Made by a program: the position numbers and the translations under genes | Part shown: piece after piece, positions 43,563 to 55,335 of the stretch | Layout of the letters: each line of letters opens with the position of its first letter | Numbering within the stretch: position 1 is the stretch's first letter | NCBI GenBank assembly: GCA_032358255.1 | Contig: JAULBX010025630.1 | Location: 1 to 58,287 of the forward strand | Length of the DNA: 58,287 bases | DNA from: Heterotrichella gracilis | Taxonomy: Eukaryota; Sar; Xanthophyceae; Tribonematales; Xanthonemataceae | Direction of reading: 5' to 3' | The notes under the pieces: generated by a model | Databases searched by the model: none | Told to the model about the DNA's origin: nothing | The model's input: the letters and a program-made list of their open reading frames with translations, nothing else

Positions 43563-45060
43563 CAACAGTCTTGCAAGTGGCCTGAGCACCGGAAGGGTCC
43601 CAAATCGCATTGGGATGCGATGTCCCAAATGTCCTTGCATCCGGGTCCTTGCACCCGGGTGGCCACTTGATTTGGCGGAGTGTGCCACCACTACGCATGC
43701 CAGTGTGGTAGATAGATTTGTGGCCCCACCTGCAGTGTTCGACACTATGGTACAGTCAATCACAATGCAAAACTGCTTAAAACAGGAAGGGGCCATGCGA
43801 TTTGGGGGAATATGCGTTTGCATATGTCTGATCATTGTGCTTTAGAACTTGTTTTGCATCTCCCACCCACACCTGTTTTAAAAGATATCTTTGCACAAAC
43901 TATGCACCAGGCACCCCAACATAATATGACAAAAGCCTTCAAAGTATGTTACCGAAAGCGTGGACCATCCGGTACTTTAAAGCAGGTCGGAAACGGCATT
44001 GGCTGAGGCAAGAACAGGTGATGTATGTAGGTGATAGCATGCTGCAGTTGACCTGGTGAGGAAAGCTATACTGCATGCGGTTGATAGTGCTGTCAACGTT
44101 CTCACGTATAAGATAATCCAGCCAAAATCTCAATGCCGCACAAAGCTACTTAAGAAAGAAAAAAACAGGCTGGTTGCAATCCTGTCGTCTTTTGCTGCTG
44201 ACTCGGAGCTCAAATATTTTGCCTATAAGTTTTATGTAAAGCTCTACGAGCAAAAAAACGATGGGCAAACATCTGGCAAGAAACCAACTAGTGGCTCTTG
44301 CCAAAGTGGGTCCTCGCATTTTTTGCAAGATCTTCACGCCCAAGGCCCCCCAAGATGCTGCATTTGGCGCACACATTAGAGGGCAGCGGTGGGATGAAGG
44401 GTTTAAAAGTCTTTTGGACATGCCTGCTCATCTTGCTCAAGAAACTGCTATGAAACAGCCAACGCACCGCAACCCAACGCACCGGTGCTACATAGTGTAC
44501 TAATGAGCTGCCCAACACCTGATTATTCATTGCTGCACGCCGACCACATCGCTGCTGATGTAATAGAAATGTATAAATGTGTAAATTACTCAAAAAAAAT
44601 AAAGTGGCAGGTGTGCATGGCATGAGAGTAGAATACAGTTTCGACATCATCATCATTTTATGCGAGTACGTAGGGAGCGTTTTGCACAAAGTAATCAGAG
44701 AAGGGTACCCTGATCACTGCTTTATCGGTGTAATCCACTCATTTTTCAAAGCTGGCGATCTTGAGGATGCAATGAATTAGCGGAGTATCACCACCATAGA
44801 TTAATGCAGGGGCATCATAGGAAATTTGTACCCCACGATCCTCGACCAGCAACTTAGAACGTGGGTATTAGGGCAAATGGCCAGGCAGGGTTTAGGAATG
44901 CATACATGTTCATCCTCCGGTGCTGAATGGACAACAATACTGTGAGGCGATTGGACAACAGCATGTTGAATATGAACACCACTTCATTCTTACAGGAGGA
45001 CAAGTGTGTGCAAGTTGAAGATGAACACCACTTCGATATGGAAAGAGACTGGCAATGGCA
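43563..45060 (+). mobile_element. Family B LINE: end of endonuclease domain to start of RT
   Basis: This is the only family B segment here from 5' of the RT. 43812-43870 reads MSDHCALELVLHLPPTPVL, the SDH signature that ends apurinic-type endonuclease domains. The linker follows (RKAILHAVDSAVNVLTYKII, AADSELKYFAYKFYVKLYEQ), then 44577-44780 (KKNKVAGVHGMRVEYSFD.. then HSFFKAGDLEDAMN), matching the entry of LINE RTs (SKAxGxDG..FKxGD..N), and NLYPTILDQQLRTW (about 44830). At 44925-45010 it breaks off into two short pieces of the C-terminal block. Frameshifts abound. Confidence 0.65.
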
Positions 45061-45518
45061 GTGGTTGCCTGCACCAACAACAATCCTGGCTGAGGGGGAA
45101 TCATCCTTGCCAGCAAACACCTGCAAACCCATCCCAAACCCTTCGAAACAACAATCATTAAACCTGTCCGCATCATCCCACACCTTTATAATAGTTAAAT
45201 CTTGCATCATGAGGGCCACGTGACATTTTCATACCAAAATTATTTACTTAATTACCCTTTTTTGATACAAAAAATCATTGCCATCAAAGAGATGGCCAGC
45301 CACTCTCCCAGCTTTGCCTAAACTTGACTTTCCCATTTTGCCTACTTCCCAGGCATCATTAGGGAACCTATCCTCTGGTCAAATATCCCTTTGGCCCAAG
45401 TAAGGGTTACGCAGTACAACGTTGTTTTAGAACAACCTTCAATCTATGGTTGAGACTGTCTAATATCCTCCTGACCCGACCAATGCTGCCATTTTCAAAC
45501 CTTCAGCGCAAGTGATTG

Positions 45519-45524
45519 TTTATT
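45519..45524 (-). terminator. Possible polyadenylation signal of POC1
   Basis: AATAAA on the minus strand, about 70 bp past the POC1 stop codon. A single hexamer in AT-rich sequence is weak evidence. Confidence 0.35.
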
Positions 45525-45590
45525 AAATTGTTCCCTTGTGTAACGAGCATTTGAGTCTAAAAAACTTTGAGTTTTGTGCCTGAGGTGTTA

Positions 45591-48500
45591 TCAGTGCTGT
45601 TTCAATTTGTCTTCTGTAATGGACAACCTTTGCTCAAGCATAGCCATTGTTTGCGTAAGTATATCAAGCTGCTGTACAATGTGTCCAAGTGTAGTGGGAA
45701 GTTGGTCTGGCGATTGTGATGTTAATTGACAGGCACTCCCTGCACCAACATTAAAAAACTCGTCATGTCTTTGTTTGCCACCTTCACTGTGTATCACCCC
45801 AGTGCTGTGCAAAACCTTGTTTTTGTGAACTTCTTGCCGACAAGACTCCACAGACGTCTTGGCATCAGTGCATACAGACGCTCCTTGATCTGGGTTGGAA
45901 TCGCAAGCTCTTTGTGACTTTTGTTGTTTTGCATCAGGCTGAAGGTGCCGCCTGCTTGGCAAATGACTTGCCATGCATGTCTGGCGGCGTGGCATGTCAA
46001 CATGGCTAAGCGTATGGCCATTCAAACATCGGTCAACATTGCTTCTCCACACCAGAATTTGTCCGTCTGCACCTGATGATGCAAAGACATTCCCGGAAGG
46101 TGCAAACGTAGCACTTAGTGTGGCTCCATCATGTCCCATTAAGGTGTAAAGTAATTGACCTTGACGCAGGTCCCATACTTTGATAGTACAATCTAAGGAC
46201 GAGGACACAAAAAAGGATGCACATGGATGAAAGCTTATTCCTGTGACTGCAGCAGAATGCATCCATACACCCCCATGTATTGCATCTCGCGAACGAACAT
46301 CCCACATCTTGACTGAATTATCACCCAAACCTGCCCCGAGGGTTGTGGCATTGGGTGCAAAAGCCACACAGTTGACTGCAGAGTCTTCCTGACCCAGATT
46401 CATCAGGCAATGGTGTCTTTCAATGCACCACACTTTGACACACTTGTCATCACCCCCAGAAGAGGCAACAGAGCCATCATAGCTGAACGTGCAACTGCGG
46501 ACCCAATTGGTATGCCCACATAGGGTGAATAAAAATTTCTGTCTTGGTAGTGACCAAACCTGCATATTGTGCACGGACAGCCATCAGCACGTGCATAGTC
46601 GCCCCAATACCTTGGTCAGAGTGTGTCAATGGGATGTTGTTGACCCATTAATTTTCGCACTGGTGTGAGACAAGAACAAGGAAATTGAAGTACGAAAGCA
46701 GGTTCAAAACTTTTCAGCGTTTTCAGCGTTTTCAGCAAAAAGACGTAGTTGCAACGTACTCGAGATACCTTCCCACCTTCCTAGCCGACGTGGCGGTGAG
46801 ACGGCGACGTGGCATGCCGACTTGTCGCTCGCCGATTGGCTGTTGCGACGGACGGACTCCGACGGACAGACAACGGAGCGTTTTCACTCGAGCGCCTGCC
46901 GCTTCCCCGGATCTCGTCCCGGATCTCTCGGACGTTTTTCTCCTCGGGGACCGTCCGACCCTGGAATTAAGCATTTTCGTCAAATGGGCGTCCCTTCAGT
47001 ACCTTTAGCAGTGCAATAGGGTAAACCGGCTAATTGTTGAAAACAAGCACAGAAGCAAGGTTTTGGTTGGCAGGTTGCGAAACTTGGCGAAAACATGGCG
47101 AAAACATGCCATGTTCGGGCATGCGAAACGAGGTTTTGGGATTGCGAACGGCTGATTTCGTCCCCACTATAACGAGGAAAAGGGCCTTAAATCGGTGACC
47201 AAAACGAAGATTAAAATATAAGATGGCACCACTGCTCGGACGGATCCATCCGTCCATGGCGGGGGGTTTCTGGCCCATTGCCCTTAAACCCTTCCCGAAG
47301 GGAAGGGCCGGGGAAATGTGATAAGATCAAATTGTTTATCATAGAACTGTTTTTATTATATTACAAAGTAAGATAATAACTGTTTATTTTGGCCTGTTGT
47401 GTTTATTTGGAGATTTCAAAATAACCCTACTGCCCCTATAGTGCTGCCTATAGTGTACCTTTTCTTTTGTTACTAACTGAATGTGTCGTTTATAATAACT
47501 TCCCAGCTGCAACCATATCCATGCGTATGGTAATATATTATTTGTTACATTGCCAAGAAACTACAAAAACAGGTGTTTACAAATACAATTTGACATGAAT
47601 CAGACAGACGATGAGAACAGAGATGCCGGTGAGGAATTATATAGGAAGTTATATCCCTACACGAGCATATGCTACACCTTACTGAATCTGTTCTATTTGT
47701 AGCCATGCCTATGCACCTATGCCCCCCACCGGGAAGCTTTAAGAGCATTTTTAGCTCTTAGCCGTGGATGGTCAAAATATCTGATGCGGGCAAGGGCAAA
47801 CATTGCATCACAGACAAGTGGTGCAGATCATGTTTTAAGTATGGCTGCCTGTAACACTTGCACAAGCAATTACAGGAATTACAGGAATTACAGGAATCTT
47901 TACTCTTGGATGAAACTATGCAACTTGATGTCATTAGTGCACACTCACCTTGACTGTTTTGTCATCGGAACCAGTTAACAGCATTTTCCCATTCATTGAA
48001 AATGCTGCACATCTGACTGCAGCAGTATGCGCCTTGAGAACTGTCGATTTCCCTTCTCTGCAATAAATATAGAAAACACAAATGTCATGGTCCATCAAGC
48101 ATATCCAATCCAGATTTTTTATTATGGGCCTTTCCTGTTTCTGTGTAAATGAAAAGACTAATAGAAACACAACAAGTACTGTTTCTGTGACATGACCAAA
48201 GCCGACTCTACTGTACTAATCGTGCGTGTTTTGCAAACTGCACATGATGAATGAAACTGACCCAACACGGTTGCAAAACATTGACTGAAACACGGGAGAA
48301 TTGAACATGGGCATTTTGTCTGATCTTCTACTTTCCACAGCTTGTCATCCTTTAAATATTTATAGTGCACAGACCACATGCGCGTGCACCGCGGGGGCGT
48401 CTTGCCCAATGCGGTTCCTCCCATTTCCCTGGTATTATTGGGTGCTGTGGCCGAGTACCCACAGTGTGACACAGTGTCTAAACCTTGCTAATCACAATGG

Positions 48501-51500
48501 GTAGACTCGGCCATATTTGAGCCTACCGTGATCAAATACGGCCGAGTCTGTGAGAATGTGGCTGAGTCTACCCACACTATGGAGTGAACACCGTTGAAAC
48601 CCCTGGCCCAATTCATGTTGTTTGGGCCCATTTTGCCTCATGCTGGGAAAATGTAATAACAGGTTCTGAAAGGTCACCACTTGTCGGATTTTCCTGGCAT
48701 GTAAAAATGTTCCTGCAAGAATGAGAATGTAGCAATAGTTCTTCAGCAGGACCTGATGCTGTCTGGTATCAGCAGGTGGTTTAAAACATACAGGAAGAGA
48801 GCTGCATATCGCCGAATGTGCAAACTGGCTGCTAATCTGGCTGTATTGCTGGATTACATGTGATTAACTACCCAATGGTTACTGATAGGCACTGTTTGGT
48901 TTTAGTAGCAAATTAATGTGACTGTTGGAAGGCAGATTATACCAAACATACTGAGCTTCAATTTTTGATGTATGTTGTCTTTTCTTATACGTGTGTGTAT
49001 ATGGCAGCTGCAGAGAGCTAGCCATGATCCCATTGGTCGGTTAACCTTTCAATTGCAGCTTTCCACCTGAGCAATTTAAAGGAATTCGTGGAAGCCATTC
49101 CTATTTGTCAGTACAATTATTGGTCACGTGGAACAAATGTCCATTGTAGGGAAACCGTTTGATGGTATCTACACTATCACAATTCAAAGAAGAGGCCAGG
49201 GTTAATACCTCTTTAACCCTGGCTCCTTCATGGGTGTAAGATCTTATCCCACCTGAAAAATACCCTTGAGGGTGCAAGGCTCTGGCGCTCGCTCTAGGGA
49301 TTTGCATACCCCTAGCGGGCACTCGAGTATGTCCTAAGGTGTTAGGCATCTGCTGCATGAGCCATAAGCCGTATGCCTTACATCCTGAGCATCATCTGCC
49401 AGTGCGAGCCAGGGGAGAAGGGGAACAGGCTATAGCACTTGCTAGTATGTATGACATCAGAGCCACATATGCAGCTGCATAGCCACATATTATGAGATTA
49501 TGGATAAAAAAAATGTATTACAAGCACCCAGAGCCACGCGAGCTGCCTTATGTTACGTGATTTAGCTGCCTTGGCAACCCCGTTGTAGAGTTCGTAAAAC
49601 AGATGCCACAACAGGGCTCATTGGGGCAAAGCATTTTTATTATGACCGATTCCTTTGCAGGCACTGCAGCCAGAGCCTGGATGCTCGAATGCGAAAATGC
49701 ATGTAACTAAGTGAGGGCCACATGAGCAGCCTTGGTTGTACTGAGGATCATCAAGTAGGCATGGCCAACTCAATATAAATCCTAGTCAGTTCTTGTGGTC
49801 AGGACTTAGTTGGTAATTAGTCAGTTACTTACATGCATCCCAGCAATACAGACAATTAGCAGTCATGCACATGTGGCGCCATGCAGCACTTTTCGTACCA
49901 CCTATTGATCCCACGCGACATGGTCAGGACTTGATCCTAGAAAACCCCAATCTATTAAACTCCTGGATTTGAGTTGCAACCCTATACGGAAGCCCTGTTA
50001 CTTGCACCATACTCAACCGTAATCAGAACCCTCTGCTAGGGTTTAATGCCTCCCCTTCAACGGAAGTTTCATTTTATAACATATGGTTAGGGCTTTCCAG
50101 TGCTGCACAGGGTTACCGTTTAATTGACCTTGTAGGGTATTCAGGGTCATACAAGTGATTGTCCAAAAGTGTCCTGTGACGCAGTGCTTATACCAAATAA
50201 ACACATGTTGGGGCCTTATACCAAAATAAACCCATTAAAGATAGGTATATCAAAAGAATACAACCCCCAACAAAACACAAATGGAGTATTTTGATGAGCG
50301 TTCTCAAGCCGAAAGTGATGGTAGGGAGAAAAACTGAATTTGAGCAACCCAAAAGTATAGGTGAATTGGTGGAGATATTCACAAGTTTACAGGTTGGGCA
50401 GTTTTTACCCATGACAACCGCTTAGGCGGAAATATTTTCCATTGCTTGAGCAGCGTTGGTGTTATGGTGTAATGGTGGGGTGGTACTACGGTGATGTGGT
50501 GCTGTGTTGCTATGGTGCGGTGGTCCCACGGTGCTATGGTGCGCTGTTGCTACATATGGTGCAGTATGCAAGCTCATTTTGTCAGAGTAGGTGGATGTCA
50601 CTGTCCATTAACTGCTGCAAGTATGTGGTTTGGGTCTCATGCCTGCCATTATTCTTTCATACCCCCGTGGCCGCAGCGATTTTGGGCCGAAGTTGACCAC
50701 AATCCACCGATTTAAGCTATTAAATGTGATTAATTCCCAATTGTGGAACCAAAGCACGACGGTGCCCAAGCTGTCAGTTGAGTTTGCGCTACCTTTTGCC
50801 GATCGTTGGCTTCTTACTGGAGAAAAAAGAAAAAACTACTTCATTTACTTTGTATGGCCTTGAACGTCTGCATAAAGTCAGATCGTAGTATCTAACGATC
50901 TGGGCCATGTCACATGGATGCTTTTCGGCACCTCAAAGTGTAGTAAGTAATAATTGCATAGCAAGCGCAACTGAGACCGCAACTTTTTATGTGCTTACTG
51001 ACGAACAGTCCGTGTTTGTGATTGTGATCTTGGCTGGAAAATGTAGCACATTTGTATCAACATAACAGGGGGTGGTAGGGCTAGGTAAACATGGAGCAGG
51101 AAACACAGCCTCATACACACGTAGTTCCTAGAAAGAGAAGCACATGCAAGATGAAAATGCTGGCGAATAATAGTTCGATCGTATACAGGTGGCGTACAGA
51201 AAAACAACAGCATGCACTGCGTATCGGATGAATTCGGCTAAGGTGTTTGGTGCAAGTGCTATGTTCAACCAGCTCAAAGCTAATATTAACGTGCTAAAGG
51301 TGCTGTGGCTTTCAAATATTAATCTAATAAATGTGCCTGTCTAGGTAATAATCTTAGCAGGTAGGTTTTCAGGGTTATACGAGGCATTGTCTTACACGGG
51401 TTTTTGGTGGGCAGTGAGAATGACGAGTAAGCCAAAATCTACAACTGGTTGACGTGCATATTGACTATGGCTGTTTGATTTGCGGCTGCACTCCTGGAGG

Positions 51501-53507
51501 CTGCAGTTATGTGGCTATCCTGTCTTTGTCGGGTGTGGTTTGGGAGCCACTCCAGCACGTGGCATTCGTGCAAGAATTTGCTAAACTGTTTGCCGCATTA
51601 CAAGATAAATTTACAAGATTTACAAAATTTATTTGACAGTCACATTCAGGGAGCCAACCCGGGCTCACAAGACTGTTGGGGGCGCTTCAAAAAGTCACCC
51701 AGCTCGCTAAATAATCTGCGAATTAATGGAGCCACATTGGCCCCACAATTAGTACCAACAAAGCTAAACAAGTTTCCGGAAATACCAACAGAGGATAAAA
51801 ATATCAATTGTCGTTTTGAAATAACAATTCTAAATTTCATTACCTCTCAAAATGCTCACATGGAAGACCTTCATGAATGTTTTTGTCCACCTTGTTGTAT
51901 GGAGCTGACAGTTGGGTTATTTCAATGCTCCAGCTGATCGGAATAATAATATTTAGTACACTTATGAGCTATGCACGGGGTGTCAAGATCTAGACGTGAC
52001 CATTTTAGGAGAAAATGGAAGTGCAAGACCATTTGTTCCGAACTAAACTCAGGCTACACTGGATGATTGGAGGTTGGAGGTTAGAGAGGGGGAGGGTGAC
52101 GGGGCCGCATGTCAGATGATAGGAAAACCCAACTGTATTATGATTGGTAGGACACTGGGGCAGCGCGCAGTAGGAAGGCCACAAGCCCCATGAACTGAGC
52201 TAGTGTTCGTGATTTAATTTCCTTGTGAACGCTGGTGCAGAGACGGTATACACACTACCAGGGACAGGGCTGGTAGGCACAAGGCAAGTACGTCTGACTT
52301 GCGTAAAGTGGCTGTACTGCTGGACCACACGGTAAGTATTATATGTTGAAGCAAATCATGCAGCTATAATATTTATATCCCAAGTGGTCACAACAGAGAG
52401 ACGGAACAAGTCTGATCAACTGTTGACGGAGAAGTTGAATTTCGTGCACTGAAATGCCTAGTGGTGGCACTCTGGGCCAAATAAGGGGGGGGGCAAGGAC
52501 CATGCGATTTGGACCCCTTTCGGTGCTCCGGCACCAATTTTGAGAACATATTCGGAATCTGAGTCGAAAAGTGATTTATACCATGTTTCAAAAATGGTGC
52601 CGAAAAGGCGGAAAATGCCCATATTTCGGTCGCAAAATCATTCGAATTTAAAACCAGTCAAAATCGTCCCAAAGTCGGTGGGCAAAACGACTCGAAACGA
52701 CGGCCGAAAAACACCATTTGTTTTTTCGAAAAGCGTAGATACTTTTCTAATCGAGTTACCTTTGCAGCACCGCCGTTCGAAGTTCGAAATTCGGCCCCAG
52801 AGTGGGAAATCAGAGAGTGCCAGTACCAGGACTGAAATGGCGCAGTTCACGCCCCAGCAACAGTCACTGGCTGGTTGGTTGTTACACAACGTGTTGTTCG
52901 CATTCAGCAACCTCCCCACTGACGTTAGCCGGCTGGCGTCAGTTAGGCGGCTTGCGCCAGTTAGCTAGGCGTGCGTGGTGCCAGTTGCCAGTGGTATGCA
53001 AACTTACGCGGTGGGTTGCCACAGCCGGACTGTCTTGTCCTTCGAGGCCGATGCCACCTGTCCAGTTTCTGAATTATGGGCAACCGCGTACACTGGTCCC
53101 TGCAGATTGTATCAATCTTGGCGCTCCCTTCACAAGCTAGCTAGCTATAGCCTCGGAGGTCAAGAGGCGTGCAAACCGATGTCCAACATTTAGCACAACG
53201 CCAGGTGTTCGTTGCAAATGGAATGCGGCGCTTACCGTGTGCCCCGCAAACCGGTAAGCTCGCATGTTGGGTTTACAGTTCCACACCATGATGGACCCAT
53301 CGAGTGACCCAGATACGATTTGCTGTTGTTTGCTATTGAATGCCACTGATGTAACTGCGCCTTGGTGGCCTCGGAACGACCGCTCGAGGCTTGGTCCCTG
53401 GTGTATGCGGAGAGTTTGGAATTCACGACAAGAAACAGCGTGACGACAAGTGCAAATCTGTATACGGTCACCTGCTCGAGGTTTGGTGCGAGGTGTTCAT
53501 AAGACAT
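45591..53507 (-). CDS. POC1: POC1 centriolar WD40 protein, complete five-exon gene (455 aa)
   Basis: POC1 is a core centriole/basal-body protein that stabilises the triplet barrel. Exons: 53507-53472 (MSYEHLAPNLEQ), 53397-53236 (GPSLERSFRGHQGAVTSVAF.. VWNCKPNMRAYRFAGHT), 53099-53008 (GPVYAVAHNS..DKTVRLW), 48057-47949 (VLKAHTAAVRCAAFSMNGKM..DDKTVK) and 46559-45591 (VWSLPRQKFLFTLCGHTNWV onward, TGA at 45593-45591). All borders are GT..AG (CAG|GTGACC, ACG|GTAAGC, GC|GTAAGT, AAG|GTGAGT; CAG at every acceptor) and all phases agree. Seven WD repeats fill residues ~13-310; the MKPxxRAYRFxGH and QKFLFxLxxHxNWVRxxxF phrases are diagnostic for POC1. A poorly conserved linker (~310-415) leads to the C-terminal coiled coil (VQQLDILTQTMAMLEQRLSI), the POC1 domain that assists centriole targeting. 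Length fits the family. Intron 3 (4.95 kb) and intron 4 (1.39 kb) carry TE relics. No stop or lost repeat is seen, so it is probably functional. Confidence 0.95.
46685..47320. other. GC-rich segment in POC1 intron 4
   Basis: 46690-46990 is markedly CG-rich (CGACGGACGGACTCCGACGG) and open on both strands, unlike the surrounding intron; no domain is visible. 47270-47320 has an imperfect palindrome (CCCTTCCCGAAGGGAAGGG). It looks like an inserted element of different composition, but its borders could not be fixed. Confidence 0.35.
48424..48700 (+). repeat. Family G repeat with internal hairpin, in POC1 intron 3
   Basis: GGGTAGACTCGGCCATATTTGA (48499) is followed by TCAAATACGGCCGAGTCT and a second GGCTGAGTCTACCCAC (48555), so the stretch can fold on itself. 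GTGGCCGAGTACCCAC lies just upstream at 48448. A diverged relative is at 38581. Confidence 0.55.
48745..48866 (+). mobile_element. Family A LINE, ~120-bp 3' end in POC1 intron 3
   Basis: CAGCAGGACCTGATGCTGTC..GCTGTATTGCTGGATTACATGTGATTAACTACC corresponds to the last codons of family A (LLQQDL.., CKLAANLAVLLDYM) with a degraded tail. Confidence 0.65.
48867..49815. other. Intronic sequence, no feature
   Basis: POC1 intron 3. A short inverted pair, AGGCCAGGGTTAATACC / TTTAACCCTGGCTCC, lies at 49194-49231. No coding frame is convincing. Confidence 0.35.
49816..49925 (-). mobile_element. Family A LINE, ~110-bp 3' end in POC1 intron 3
   Basis: The plus strand reads agtcagttacttacatgcatcccagcaatacagac..tgtggcgccatgcagcac..ttgatcccacgcgac, the family A end in minus orientation (same strand as POC1). 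Confidence 0.65.
49926..51590. other. Intronic sequence; GGTGCTATGGTG-type imperfect repeats
   Basis: POC1 intron 3. At 50445-50560 the phrase GGTG(C/G)TATGGTG recurs about six times with variation. No other feature could be supported. Confidence 0.35.
51595..51790 (-). mobile_element. Family B LINE 3' UTR and last codons in POC1 intron 3
   Basis: The plus strand reads acaagataaatttacaagatttacaaaatttatttgacagtcacattcagggagccaacccgggctcac, then codons reading on the minus strand GANVAPLIRRLFSELGDFLK. It is the same 3' end as at 4205 and 53915. Confidence 0.7.
52135..52335 (+). mobile_element. Probable LINE C-terminal remnant in POC1 intron 3
   Basis: Broken plus-strand frames read MIGRTLGQRAVGRPQAP and TRQVRLTCVKWLYCWTT, the pattern GxRxVGRPxxxW..DL.. 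seen at LINE ORF2 ends. It is too diverged to assign to family A with confidence. Confidence 0.35.
52466..52821 (-). repeat. Family R1 inverted-terminal repeat element, copy 2, in POC1 intron 3
   Basis: It begins GGCACTCTGGGCCAAATAAG and ends ..CCCAGAGTGGGAAATCAGAGAGTGCC, the inverse orientation of 8638-9053. Internal landmarks GGGGGCAAGGACCATGCGATTTGGACCCC and ..ATCGAGTTACCTTTGCAGC are shared. It lies just 187 bp from POC1 exon 3. Confidence 0.75.
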
Positions 53508-53664
53508 GATGTCTTTATGCCTTGTTGATCATGTGTGTGAACTTGATGTATCCAAACTGTGCTGTATTCGTCTCTTTCGCCGGCAACACCAGATGCGGCC
53601 AGCATTCACAGTGTGTATAGGAAAGCCAGCACTCACAGCGCATGGGCGTATATTCAATACATAC

Positions 53665-53892
53665 CGCAATACTTTGCGTGAAGTTACGACAATTGGGCCA
53701 GAACATACGTCGGGCATATTCGTACCATGTGGTATCATTCGTGGGAAGGAAGCAAGGAATATAAAAGGGGCGGCAGCGGGTCAAACCGTTGACTCAAACG
53801 GCCATACGTATCCACGACAACAATCCAAGGGAGTGCTACAATAAAAAACAAATGCTGTTGCAATAATCTTGTGATAAAATATTGTACATAAT
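53665..53892 (+). repeat. Dispersed repeat family S, copy 1 (SINE-like?)
   Basis: ACCGCAATACTTTGCGTGAA.. to ..CTACAATAAAAAACAAATGCTGTTGCAATAATCTTGT matches 56738-56945 along ~210 bp in the same orientation. It contains GGCGGCAGCGGGTCAAACCG, whose GGGTCAAACC resembles a pol III B box, and ends in A-rich sequence. It starts ~160 bp upstream of the POC1 start codon. Confidence 0.7.
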
Positions 53893-53914
53893 TGAACAAA
53901 ATTCAGGGAGCCAA

Positions 53915-54715
53915 CTCGGCAAGATTTACAAGATTTTTTTGACAACCACATTCAGGGAGCCCAACCCGGGCTCATAAGACTGTTGGGGACGCTTGAGAAA
54001 ATCACCCCGCTCGCTAAACAATCTGTGAATTAATGGAGCCACATTGGCCCAACATTTACTACCAAAAAAGCTAAACAAATTTCTGCCATTACAGCAGGTC
54101 CAAAATGATTCTCTGACATCGTGGTATAACGGACATTTATAAAATATGTTAGTGTTCATCTTCAATATGATGCTGTCCAATCGTCTCGCAATATTTGCAC
54201 AACCTATGCTCACATTCAACCCGTCTCCATCTACCAGTTAAGACCTCAAGATCATGGGCACCCATCTTGGCACCCATAAACCTAGCTAACTCAACCCTAT
54301 GGCTTTTGCACAAGTCCCAAGTCAAATATTCTGCCATTGATCCCCAATCACCACCGTGTATGCGAACATATTGCATAGTTTTCCTACTTGCACTGACTTT
54401 GTTTGACCTCCAATATGCCAGCTTCGCTGTTTCCATTGGCTCCTCGATCCCTAGCGCTTCCGGGCTGGGTGTCAGGACAGGTACGCCACAAGGCTGGCTT
54501 GCTACTGCGCTGGTATCAACCAATTTCCCCGCGAGGGGTCTGTGGTCATGTGCCTGGGGTGCGCGTGCTCTAATTGATTTTTGGTGGACCAGGCCGAGGA
54601 GCCGTAGCCGCCCTGCCTGTGGTTCCCTGCCTGAGTCACTCCATCCCCTGGCGCCGGATCTTCAGCTCCATTTAAGAAAATCCACTGATGTAGCTGCGCC
54701 GTCCACAGATGTCAT
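53915..54715 (-). mobile_element. Family B LINE 3' end, least decayed C-terminus
   Basis: On the minus strand 54523-54149 reads VDTSAVASQPCGVPVLTPSP, LGIEEPMETAKLAYWRSNKV, HGGDWGSMAEYLTWDLCKSH and VECEHRLCKYCETIGQHHIE. After one shift it reads CPLYHDVRESFWTCCNGRN and LIHRLFSERGDFLKRPQQSY. The Cys/His pattern CxxC..H..H..C suggests a zinc-binding end to ORF2, as in related LINEs. The 3' tail (cggcaagatttacaagattt) lies at 53915. Confidence 0.8.
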
Positions 54716-55170
54716 ATTTACCTTAAAGGGGCCGATGGTTTCGACACAATAGTGCACATGAGGGGAGCTGATGCCAAAAGCTGGGCATTGTCATGCCATG
54801 CACCCACCCGCAGTCATGGGCCAGTTATCTGGTCAATGTTGAACCTCTAGCAAAGTAGGAGCAGTTTCAGAACCCCAATGGACACCTCATTCACCCCTGA
54901 AAGTTTGGGGTCCAGCTGAGAAGCTTTAGATTTTGACCTCATCTTGCAAATCGTCTCACACAGCCATTGACAGCCTGCTAGAGGTCATCTCGCGGGGGTC
55001 ATAACTCGACAAGCATGTCACCAAATTGCACGCGACCGAACGCAAACTGCAGTAAAAACACTGGTCTTTGCAGCACCATCATCCGCGCACCCGCCTGGCC
55101 GGTCTAGGCTGGCGCAAGTTTCCTCCAAAGTTGACCTTTTTTAGTGTCACCCACCGTGAGCCTACCCACA
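54716..55170. other. No gene seen
   Basis: Mixed sequence with no supported frame. Confidence 0.35.
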
Positions 55171-55335
55171 CAATCAAGCGTGTCTTTATCGTTTGCCGCC
55201 ATCCTGCATTTCTTTCTTTTGTTCCGCCAGAATCGTTTCTTCCAATCTTTTCCGCCATTCTGCTCATTTTTTCCGCACTGGATTTTTTTTTCTTTCAATC
55301 TTTTCCGCCAATTCTTAATTCTTAAAAGTAACTGA
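55171..55335. repeat. Dispersed repeat family F, copy 2
   Basis: GCGTGTCTTTATCGTTTGCCGCCATCCTGC.. to ..CTTTTCCGCCAATTCTTAATTC closely matches 30630-30785, with a small extra segment (TTCCAATCTTTTCCGCC). Confidence 0.7.

Noticed and set aside
46685..47008. GC-rich open frame as a nested gene in POC1 intron 4
   Set aside because: Open on both strands due to composition; no recognisable domain or splice signals.
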